Below, in pieces: positions 19,245-27,943 of a DNA stretch of 64,000 nt (positions within the stretch are counted from its first letter, which is position 1; each line of letters begins with the position of its first letter). The stretch is from Thecamonas trahens ATCC 50062 (taxonomy: Eukaryota > Apusozoa > Apusomonadida > Apusomonadidae). A program made the translations under genes and the position numbers. The stretch spans positions 90,957-154,956 of the forward strand of contig NW_013657647.1 in the NCBI RefSeq assembly GCF_000142905.1. Reading direction: 5' to 3'. Below the pieces are notes generated by a model. That model did no database searches. It had not been told where the DNA came from and was given only the letters and a program-made list of their open reading frames with translations.

Positions 19245-22200
19245 CTATCGCTTTATGGTAGAGTGTGAACTGTCAGACTCCGAGTCGCTCTCGCTCGGAT
19301 TGGCGGAGAAGGATGACCCACCGCCCGAGTTGAGGGCATCGATAGAGACCCGAAATGTGCGCGGGACCGACGAAAGGGAGAGCAAGGCGCCCGATAACAT
19401 GCTCGATGTGGTCGAGCTGGCCACAGAGTACACGCCGGTCGTCGGTGGCGAGGCCTGCTTTCGTGGAGTTGGGCCGATGAGCGCGAGTTGCGGCGCGTTG
19501 TAGCTGGTCGACGAGGACATATCAATGGCCGAGTCGGCATCCTGCACTAAATTGGGAACTTGCTTGTCTGCCTCTGTCGCCGCTAGTGACGACAGGTCAT
19601 CAGATGCAGCAGCGCGCGGAGCCTCGCTTTCACCGGACGCCTCGATCGCGTGTTTCTGGGACGACGACAAATTCTCAAGCTTGCTGCTGGTGCCACGCCA
19701 AGACGACGGATGGCTCTCACACGTCGAGTGACGCCGCATCGCGGATAATGATGCTGTGGCAGAGAAGGTGGCGTCCGTCAAGTTGTACAAGTGACTGGCG
19801 CCGTTGTCGAGGAGTGCGTCGATCGTTCTGGAAATATCTCCAGACTCGCCAGAGCTCAGCAGCTCGTCGCCGACGAGTTTTTCTAGTGAGGAGTTGTCCG
19901 AGTGCTGCGACAAGGTCTCAAGCGATGACCGAGTCGATGCAAATGTGGTCGATGAGACCTGCGACGTCTGGCTCGACGAAAACGTCTCGGGCTCGACCAC
20001 GCACGAGAGCCATGGAGTCGAGTCAGTGTGTGGGGCGGCGTCACAAGGAGCAGGATCGCGGACAGCGAGCCGAGTCGCAATCGGCAGCAGAGTCGGCGCA
20101 AGATACACTTGGTACACGGTGGCGGACTTGGTCTTGCCGGACGCCGAGGCCAAGAACAGCGAGTCACCCGTCGAGACAAGCGCGACGATTGGTTGCGGCA
20201 AGTCGGTGGCTTGCATGAACGCGCCGCTGCACGCTAGCCGAACCTCGATCGAGGCGCCCGAGATGCCAATGACATGCGGCCCAAGCGTGGCAATGCGATG
20301 CGGTGCGCGAATCCACGAGATGTGCGGCATGATGCTGTGCGCGCTCCGCCCGCTGTCGGCGTCAATGAGGACCGAAGAAAACCGGGAAGTGATGAGGACG
20401 TGCGACGACGGCTCATCCAAGTCAAGCTCGGTGGTCTGTGCGTTGTCGCCAATGGCAATCTCATCCTCAGCCTGAGGCTCGGCCAAAAGCTTGCAGTACT
20501 TGCCAGTGACAGGGTGGATGACGATAAAGCCCGAGGGAAGAACGAGCGAGAGCCGCCCGGACGAGAAGAACGAGACCCGAATTGGGCGCTGCTCAAGCTT
20601 GAGCGTGGTCGAGAGGACAAAGAGGCCATGGACCCACTCAAAAATGCGGATGGTCGACTTGACTGCCACGGCCAGCATCGCCGTCCCGCCTTTGGTGACG
20701 AGCATGTCAAAGCACGTTGCGCTCTTGGTCTTGTCCAGCGTGTGTGTAACCGCCGGTCCGATGCTTGAGAGGTACGCGTACTGGATCGACGTCTTGGCCG
20801 CGCGCTTGCCCACACCGCCACGGAAAATGACAACGCCGAGCGAACGCACAATGCGGAACGAAGAAATCGCACCCGAGACGAGCGTCCGAGACGCAGAAAC
20901 CGACTGGAGGACGTTGTGGGTGTGGAGGCCACGCACATCGGCAAAGTACACCATGTTGTCCCAAATGTCCCATCCGGTAATACGGACGTTTTGTACGAAA
21001 CGACAGGCGTCGTCTGCACGGCCACCTTGGCCAGGCCGAGGGCGCGGCGGACGGCCGAGCGACGTGCCCCGCTCTTGTTGGCACCAATGATGGGCGCCAG
21101 CACGCGCATGCTTGCGACATCAACTGGATTGCCCGACGATGGGCCGAGCTCAAACCCGGGCGAGGAAGTAGAAACCGCCATGACCAGCGATTCGTACACA
21201 GCACGCCGGACGTTGCTCAGCTCACGAACAAGGACCGGGAACCTCCGCAACGCAGAATGGATGCCGTTAACGAGCGACGCGAGCAGCGCGCCGGCGAGTG
21301 ACGGATGGCCCGCCGGGTATGCCGTTGCACTCGGGAGGCACGAGTGCCCGGTCGCCTCGCGCCGCCGTGCGGTCTGGCAGATGTACGCGCCCGGAACGGA
21401 TGGGCTCGGAGCCACCGCCAGGATTGTGCACGTCCGCGATGACATGATCAGATCGAGCTGGACGCTCGTGTTCGCGCTCTCCAAGAACACAATGGCCGCA
21501 ATGTTGGCCTTGAGCCGCACAGCACGCCGGATCTGTGAGCCCGGAATGAGTGGCGCGACGTGGAACATGATGTCAGTGGCGCCGACCGTGGTAAAGTACG
21601 ACGTCTTGCCCGTCCGCGCCGCCGCCGACGTGTCGAGCTGCCCGGCGTAGCCGTCCCAGCCATTGAGCTCGACTTCGGTGCCTAGGAGTGAGAGAAAGTC
21701 CTTGAACGCGGCGATGCCGTCGCTGGAACCCGTCTGGTCGCCTTGGGCGTCCACGTCCTCGTTGCTGCTGTCGAGCACAACAGAGTTGCCCAGGATTTGC
21801 GATGAGTACTGCTGGTCGGCTCGTGCAAAAAGAACGGTGACTGCGAGCTGTCGCGGGAAGAGCGCGTCCTCGATTCGCACGAGTGCGTTGGCGACGCGGC
21901 TGCCGGTGACGTTGCGAAACTTGCTGTGCTTCTTGCCCAGGCCCTGGGGATCAAACTCGAGGAGGACTGTCTTGAGGTCACGCTTGAACGACTTGAACTT
22001 CTTGGTGGTCGCAATCTCCAGCGGTGTGACGCTCGCCGTTGTCCACACGATGGCACGGATCCGTCGCTCGCCCGACCTCATGACCGAAATCACCACGTGT
22101 TCACCCTTCTCATTCACGTTCTCGCCGAGGAAGTTGGCATGTGAGGTTTGGGCAAAGTGCAGGCGGTACCACGCGAGTGAGAGCTTGTTGTTCTCGAGCA

Positions 22201-22788
22201 ACACGTTGGCATCGGCGGGGTAGTGGGAGGCAGCGTCCAGCACCCATCCGGGCAGGGGGAGGAGGAGCGAGGAAGTCTGCGGGCTCCTGGGCGTAGCAGC
22301 GCCTTCCGCGGGTGCCTCTGTTGTGATCCGAGGTGGCTGGTCTTGGTTGGGTGCAGCCGCGAGGACCCGGATCCACTCCTTGGCCTCGTCTTCGCTGCGT
22401 CCCGAGAGCAGGACATCTCCGTTCTGATTCTGAGGATGCCGGAGCATAAACCCAGCCGAGTCAACTGGCGCCCCGGCAGCATCATGCGGCATGACATGGT
22501 ACTCCCTAAGGTCAACACACATGGCAGTCTCGGCCTTGTGGTGTAACGGGACAAGCGTAACCGTTGACCCGCAGACATGCATGGCGTGAGGAATCCTGTT
22601 GACACATACCAATATTTTGAAAGGCGTTAGTCCGCGCCAATTACCGATGACCTGCGTCTGCGGGTGCCGCACCCCACACATCCCCCCACCACCCTGCTCA
22701 CGCTAGCGAAGCGTATGACATACCATTTGCGTGACGACCACGACGGGGAGAGATACACCATGCCAGAAGTCACGTTTGCTTCAGACAT
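19245..22788 (-). CDS. PH-RapGAP-CNH protein (GARNL3-like), four exons
   Basis: About 1117 residues. Exon 1 is 22702-22788 (MSEANVTSGMVYL), exon 2 is 22610-22657, exon 3 about 21085-22534 and exon 4 19245 to about 21013. Introns are 44 nt (GTGAGC), 75 nt (GTATGT) and about 71 nt. The last junction is the least certain. All joins keep frame. Exons 1-3 build a PH domain (about 9-110, ending DEAKEWIRVLAAA). A Rap/Ran-GAP domain follows (about 166-410: WYRLHFAQTSHANFLGENV, GIAAFKDFLSLLG, TDIMFHVAPLIPGS), then a CNH-type propeller (about 535-820, RITGWDIWDNMVYFADVRG) and a Ser-rich tail. RapGAP+CNH is the GARNL3 layout. The position of the catalytic Asn (GND in active RapGAPs) reads KAN, so activity is uncertain. 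The added PH domain suggests phosphoinositide recruitment. Confidence 0.8.
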
Positions 22789-23376
22789 GGTCGATGTGGG
22801 GGTTGAGGCCGATGTAAAGGTTGGTCACCAAATTGACGCTCTTCTGCTCACCCGCAGCTCAGAAGACTTTGTGCCGATGGGCAAGGGTATGCGCGGGGAG
22901 GATTCTCGACGACACAAACAGATACCCTCACTCTCCGCGTGAAAAGGTAAGACGTGTAGGGGTGAAGGGGGGGGAGGGGGGGGGGGGGGGGGGGTCACGC
23001 TGGCGACAGGTGGTGCGGGTGACCACCTCAATATCCCTGGTTTGACCCGCTAACCCAAAGACAAGGGGGGGGGGGGGGGTTACATACCATGCCGCCGCTA
23101 GGGAGAGCTAGGCATGTCTCGTAGACCCGCGATCGACAATCGATACCGTCGCGGTCACTTGAGAGTGCTAACGTCCCTAAGGGCGCCAGGTGACACAGAA
23201 GGAGATGGGCTGATGAGTTTGGGCAACACAGCTGATGGATGCGGGAGATTGACAGGTAGGCATGAACTGGTCAATTTCGACAGCCTAACCTGACCAAGTC
23301 GTGCTAAGCCGCACCGACCTGTACGGCATAGTGCAGGGCCGTGCAGATCAGTGCCGTGCCCTGACTTGGTGGGTGA
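22789..23376. other. Intergenic, poly-G tracts
   Basis: Between the RapGAP gene start and the RIIAD1-like stop, both on the minus strand. G runs of 19 bases (22976-22994) and 15 bases (23065-23079) read as poly-C on the coding strand. No coding segment seen in 23090-23376. Confidence 0.6.
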
Positions 23377-24031
23377 CTACTGCATACTGTCCTCTACCAC
23401 GGACTGCAGGTCTGGATCGGAAAAGAAGGACGCCGCAAAGCTGGACAGATCGCTCGGGCGTTCTCTCAGTACACGCTGGGAAAAGACGTCAAGCATGGCG
23501 TGTAGCTCGGGGTGCTTCCGCAAGTAACGCTCGTTCTCCAGTCGAACTTGAATCTGTACGTGTGATCGAGCCCGAACGGGTGGGCGTCATCAGCAATACA
23601 GTTGCCATCCAGCCAGTGCCGTCGCCACGACCAGCGACCGCGACCACCGCCATAATTGCCGTGATCCGTGCCGTCACCATGGCCACACCCGTGCCGTCAC
23701 CATGGCCAGCGACCATGCCGTCACCATGGCCACCACACCCGTGCCGTCACCATGGCCAGCGACCATGCCATCACGACCACCATCACACACCATAGTCAGT
23801 ACACGCCCGCGCACGCCCGCACACGCCCACACACAACACACACAACAAACACAGCACGTCGTCTCCATCCACACCACGTACCAGATCCTCATCGAGCTTT
23901 GACTGCTGTGCCGCAGTGAGTACGCCATTGGGCGCCATACCCGAAGGCTCCGCAGCCGCCGAGCCCTCCTCCATAACGGTACCCAGGACTCCCGCCGGCA
24001 ACGGAGGTGGGGCGGGCGGAGGTGTCGACAT
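23377..24031 (-). CDS. RIIAD1-like RIIa-domain protein, two exons
   Basis: 108 residues, invisible to a plain open-frame scan. Exon 1 is 23882-24031 ([10 protein letters not shown] to [11 protein letters not shown]) and exon 2 is 23377-23553 ([17 protein letters not shown] to VVEDSMQ). The 328-nt intron has a GTACGT donor and a GTACAG acceptor, phase 0. The layout matches RIIAD1: a Pro-rich head, a helix ending in AAQ-KL, then a RIIa docking domain with the pattern ENEKYLR-HPEV, FLREVF-RPD, FAADYFTDP. Here it reads [32 protein letters not shown]. RIIa helices dimerise and bind AKAP-like amphipathic helices. RIIAD1 family members are linked to cilia. The intron contains a minisatellite and CA-rich DNA. 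Confidence 0.8.
23619..23790. repeat. Minisatellite inside the RIIAD1-like intron
   Basis: Imperfect tandem copies of about 20-24 bp built from CCATGGCCA and CCGTGCCGTCA words (for example from 23677, 23701, 23725 and 23749). Wholly intronic. Confidence 0.8.
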
Positions 24032-24202
24032 ACGTCCCTGGTATGTACTGTGTTGGTTTGGTATGGTGGTAGTGAGTGTGGTGGTAGTGAGTGTGGTAGT
24101 GGGTGCGGTGGTGGTGGTAGTGGTGCGGTGGTAGTGGTGGTGGTGGTGGTGGTGGTGGTGGTGGTAGGGCGCGGGGTGGAGTCAGGTTGTGCCCAGTCGG
24201 GA

Positions 24203-24237
<35 letters not shown>

Positions 24238-24262
24238 ATCGGAATTGGGGTCGGGGTCGGGA

Positions 24263-24303
<41 letters not shown>

Positions 24304-24707
24304 ATCGGGGTCGGGGTCGGGGTCGGGGTCGGGATCAGAATTGGGGTCGGGGTCGGGATCGGGATCGGGGTCGGGATCGGAATCGGGATCGAGGTCGGGA
24401 GTCGGGATCGGGATCGGGGTCACCCTCCGCCAACACTGCTCGCTTCATCGTCCACCCAACCCACATATTAACCATCATCGCCCTCAGATCATCCATGTCC
24501 ACCCGCTCACTACATACAACATTTGTCCCTTATCATACTGCTCTCAGATGGAATTCGCCGCAGTCCGGTCGCGTGACGCACGCAGTCGTCGATGTTGCCC
24601 ACAGCACTCCCGCCACTCCTGCCACCCCCACTCACACCACTCGACACCACACATACACACACACCACTCGACACCACACATACACACACACATACACACA
24701 CATATAT
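24032..24707. other. Divergent promoter region filled with simple repeats
   Basis: Separates the RIIAD1-like start (minus) from the GH32 start (plus). It holds a GTGGTA/GGT tract (about 24062-24172), a long GGGTCG-type hexanucleotide array (24196-24416), about 220 bp of mixed DNA, and a CA-rich tract (about 24650-24707) directly before the GH32 ATG. An open frame runs through the array but encodes only Arg-Gly/Arg-Asp polymer, so I do not call it coding. Confidence 0.7.
24196..24416. repeat. Hexanucleotide array (GGGTCG)n with GGATCG variants
   Basis: About 36 copies of a 6-bp unit, mostly GGGTCG with scattered GGATCG and GGAATC variants. All three forward frames stay largely open and give Gly-Ser, Gly-Val or Arg-Gly polymers. 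G-rich on one strand, so a quadruplex-prone element. Confidence 0.9.
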
Positions 24708-26582
24708 ATGTCGCTTGACATCTGCTTTCTCCGCCTCAATGCACTGCGCACATTGATGGCGCTGGCACTGGTGATGGCCGCCACAGCCACTGCCACTGCC
24801 ACTGCCACAGCCAGCGCAAAGGTCGATGCGCGCCCCATCTTCCACTTCCGCCCGCCAAAGCACTGGATTAACGATCCTTGCGCTCCGCTCTTTGACGCCC
24901 GCTCCGGTCTCTATCATCTCTTCTTTCAGTACAACCCGGAGGCCTCCGTCTGGGGCGACATGCACTGGGGTCACGCCGTCTCGCCCGATCTCATCCACTG
25001 GGACTATCTGCCCATTGCTCTTGCTCCGTCAGAGCCGTACGATGCCGCAGGTGTCTTTACTGGCTCTGCCGTCATTGCTCCAGATGGATCCATCGCTGTT
25101 CTGTACACTGGTGTCGCCGCCGGCCGCCCACTGACAGAGGCAGAGTCGGTCGACGTTGCTACCCCGATCAACGCCTCGGATCCGCTGCTAGAGGTGTGGA
25201 CCAAGGCGCCGGCAAACCCGCTAGTCGCCGCGCGCCCTCTCCCTCCCGTCCTTGGCAACGACACCGCTTTTCGCGATCCGACTGAGCCGCTGGTTCTGGG
25301 CGACGGCGCGCCGCCGTTTGTGGTCCTCGGCGCAGGCGCAGAGTCGGGCAAGGGCATGGCCCTCCGCTACGCCCTCCCGCACTACCCATCACCACTCGGT
25401 ATGCACTATCTTGACGTTCTACTTGCTGCAGACTCCTCGATCCTCGACGGCGCCATTTGGGAGTGCCCAGACCCGTTTGCCCTCGACCATCTGGCGGTTC
25501 TCAAGGTCTCGTCGCGCGCTCTCGGCTACGGCGATCACTACTACTTTGGCGCCTCGCTTCGCCCCGGGCAACCTTTTGTGCCAGCTGTCCATGGCGTTGT
25601 CGACTTTGGCCAGGTCTATGCCTCCAAGTCGTTCACCGATCCCCTCTCGCACGCACGCATTCAGCTCGGCTGGTCGTCCGAGGGCGACTCGCAAGCCTCG
25701 CAAGTCGCACGCGGCTGGGCCGGCGTCCACGTCATTCCGCGGCGCCTCTCTCATGTCCTCGCAGCTTCTGGCTCACCGCTCCTCGCAGCCACTCCGATCC
25801 CAGCCCTCGACGCCCTGCGCGTGGCGTCGTCGCACGCCGCCGTGACATCGCCGATCGTCTTTCCCGTCTCGGCACCCGCCGCCGACCTCCCGCCCGGATT
25901 CGAGGGTGCTACCGCCGACTTTGTGGCTTCGTTTATGGTGCCCCACTCGCTTGCTTCGACTGCCAACACGACTCGTCCCGAGATCTTTGGCGTTAACGTC
26001 CGCGCCTCGCCCACCCTTGCTGAAGTCACCCGCGTCGGTATCGCGCTTGCCTCCCCGCCCGCCGGCATGCCCGGAGTCACGTTTCCTCACGCTACTCCGT
26101 ACGAGCGCCTGGCATCGGTGGCCGATCCAAGATCATGTGGCAAAGCATGTGCTCAGTTTGAGCTCTGCGCTGGGTGGACCTGGCTCGCCAACGCCTCATG
26201 CGAGCTGTACTCGCTCACGGGCGTCCCGCGGCCCACCGCCTCCTCCACCGTCTCTGGCTGGCGCCCGCTGGTCTTTGTCGATCGCGCGCGCACATCGCTT
26301 GCGCCCGACCAAGAGACCTCGCCCAACTCGGGTATCCTTCCGCTCCTTGCGGCGGCGCCCGGCCGCGTCGACCTCCGCATTGTCCTCGACAACTCGATCG
26401 TCGAGGTCTTTGCCGCCACTGGCACCGCCCGCATCACCTCGCGCATCTACCCCACCCTCCCATCGTCAACCTTGCTCTCGATCTTCGCCGACAGTCTCGC
26501 CTCCCACGTAGCCCTTGAAGTCGCTGACATGTGGGCCATGCAGCCTGCCGATGGTGTGCTGCTCGGCGTCGGCCGTCAATGA
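24708..26582 (+). CDS. GH32 beta-fructofuranosidase-like enzyme with PAN/apple insert
   Basis: 624 residues. GH32 enzymes hydrolyse sucrose or fructans. A signal peptide (about 1-36, an Ala-Thr repeat just before the probable cleavage site) points to secretion. Family motifs are present: HWINDPC (nucleophile about D54, variant of WMNDPNG), FFQYNPEASVWG, FRDP (about D190) and WECPDPF (acid/base about E252). The C-terminal beta-sandwich ends with VDLRIVLDNSIVEVFAATG. Unusually, a Cys-rich PAN/apple-like module (about 468-520: SCGKACAQFELCAGWTWL, then SCELYSLTG) sits inside the sandwich. The start at 24708 follows a CA-rich leader. The stop TGA overlaps the ATG of the NHL gene, and a 59-nt intron (26554-26612) could remove it (see findings). 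Confidence 0.85.
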   Translation: MSLDICFLRLNALRTLMALALVMAATATATATATASAKVDARPIFHFRPPKHWINDPCAPLFDARSGLYHLFFQYNPEASVWGDMHWGHAVSPDLIHWDYLPIALAPSEPYDAAGVFTGSAVIAPDGSIAVLYTGVAAGRPLTEAESVDVATPINASDPLLEVWTKAPANPLVAARPLPPVLGNDTAFRDPTEPLVLGDGAPPFVVLGAGAESGKGMALRYALPHYPSPLGMHYLDVLLAADSSILDGAIWECPDPFALDHLAVLKVSSRALGYGDHYYFGASLRPGQPFVPAVHGVVDFGQVYASKSFTDPLSHARIQLGWSSEGDSQASQVARGWAGVHVIPRRLSHVLAASGSPLLAATPIPALDALRVASSHAAVTSPIVFPVSAPAADLPPGFEGATADFVASFMVPHSLASTANTTRPEIFGVNVRASPTLAEVTRVGIALASPPAGMPGVTFPHATPYERLASVADPRSCGKACAQFELCAGWTWLANASCELYSLTGVPRPTASSTVSGWRPLVFVDRARTSLAPDQETSPNSGILPLLAAAPGRVDLRIVLDNSIVEVFAATGTARITSRIYPTLPSSTLLSIFADSLASHVALEVADMWAMQPADGVLLGVGRQ

Positions 26583-27943
26583 ACAACCACTTGTCTCTCT
26601 GGCTGCTGGCAGGCATGGCGACGTCATCGCGGACTATCGCCGGCATTCTCGGCAAGCCGCGGTATTACACCAGCCCCAACGACACTATCTCGCACCATGA
26701 ACGCGATCGGCTCCTCGCTGCGCCGCGCGGGGTGGCCGTCGACCCCAACTCGCGCGCCGTCGCCATCAACGACACTCGCGCCAGCCGTATCGCCGTCGTC
26801 TGGCCGGACGGGCGCTGGGAGACGCATCCGTCGCAGACCAAGGGCAACGACCTCCTCCTTCTCGACGGGTACCTTCTCAAGGCGATTGATGGAGGCATTG
26901 AGGTTATGGCCGTGCCCTCCAGCCTTGCTGGCCCCATCGCGACCGACGCGTCGGCGCCAGGCCATGCTCTCGTCGCCCTGGCGGACGACGCTCTTGCCGC
27001 ACCGCCGCCCGGGGTAAGCAGCGAGCAGTCCGTCTCGGTCGACGACCCGCTCGACGACAGCGTCCTTGCCCCACCAAAGTCGAACATGCTCTTTGGACTT
27101 GCCCACGACCCGCTCACAGGCACCGTCTTTGCTTCACATCCCGACGCCGCCGCTGTCGTCGCCGCTACCGCTTGGCGCGAGCCGGGCGCCTCGCTCGCCC
27201 GCCTCCGTCTCGACACTTCGGGTCTCACTGCTCCGGACATTCACTATCCGGATGGCCTAGTACTGTCACAGACAAGCGATGTGCTTTACCTCTCGTGCTT
27301 TCATCGTGTTCTGGCGCTGCATCTCGCCTCCGGCAACGTCTCGCTGGTGGCCGGCAGCACTGTTGCCGGCCACGTCGACGGTCTAGGCCCAGACGCCCGG
27401 CTCGACATGCCGACGAGTCTGGCCATGGACGGCGATGGCGCACTCCTTGTCGCCGATCGCTACAACAAGGTCATTCGCCGCATCGTGCTGCTTGCCGAGA
27501 CTGGCCCGGGCCTCGTCTCCACTGTGGCAGGCACCGGAAGCTCTGGCGCGCGCGGCAAGCCGCTGGCGGCGGACCGTACGCCTTCGCCCATGTTCACCGC
27601 CAGCGACGGCCGCGGCAACCTCATTGTCTCCTCGTTTGATACTCATTTGGTGTATGCAGTCCAAGGTGTGATGGCTCCCGGCCATCCCCACGCCCACCTC
27701 GCCGGTCGCCTTGGCTGGCGGCCGGCTACCTTCCGCCTCTACCCGGCGCGAGTCCGCGCCGCCATCCGAACGCTGTTGTTCATTGCACGGGCAGGATGGG
27801 ATGCGGGTCGTGGGCGATACAGGTACGAGGCAACGTGCGCCCTCCCGCGGCTGCCCAACGAGCTGCTCCTGATGCTGTTCTCGTGGGTGGCCACCCCGCC
27901 GTGGCCGCCGGCCCTTACATGGGCGGATACTCCTCGGCCATGA
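26579..27943 (+). CDS. NHL-repeat propeller protein with C-terminal LPNELL motif
   Basis: 454 residues if begun at MNNHLSLW, whose ATG overlaps the stop of the GH32 gene. MATSSRTIAG at 26615 is an alternative start. NHL-type blades are recognisable: RTIAGI plus APRGVAVDPN near the start, then VSLVAGSTVAGHVDGLG, MPTSLAMDGDGALLVADRYN and VSTVAGTGSSGARG. NHL propellers bind proteins, RNA or small ligands. The C-terminus (FRLYPARVRAAIRTLLF, then LPRLPNELLLMLFSWV) resembles the short LPxELL helix motif ending many protist proteins, related in pattern to F-box helices. It could be the 3' half of a GH32-NHL fusion. Its coding end overlaps the glucosidase I gene by 29 bp, tail to tail. Confidence 0.65.
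   Translation: MNNHLSLWLLAGMATSSRTIAGILGKPRYYTSPNDTISHHERDRLLAAPRGVAVDPNSRAVAINDTRASRIAVVWPDGRWETHPSQTKGNDLLLLDGYLLKAIDGGIEVMAVPSSLAGPIATDASAPGHALVALADDALAAPPPGVSSEQSVSVDDPLDDSVLAPPKSNMLFGLAHDPLTGTVFASHPDAAAVVAATAWREPGASLARLRLDTSGLTAPDIHYPDGLVLSQTSDVLYLSCFHRVLALHLASGNVSLVAGSTVAGHVDGLGPDARLDMPTSLAMDGDGALLVADRYNKVIRRIVLLAETGPGLVSTVAGTGSSGARGKPLAADRTPSPMFTASDGRGNLIVSSFDTHLVYAVQGVMAPGHPHAHLAGRLGWRPATFRLYPARVRAAIRTLLFIARAGWDAGRGRYRYEATCALPRLPNELLLMLFSWVATPPWPPALTWADTPRP

Noticed and set aside
24189-24707. Upstream extension of the GH32 frame through Arg-Gly repeats
   Set aside because: It is a hexanucleotide array. A proper signal peptide starts at 24708.
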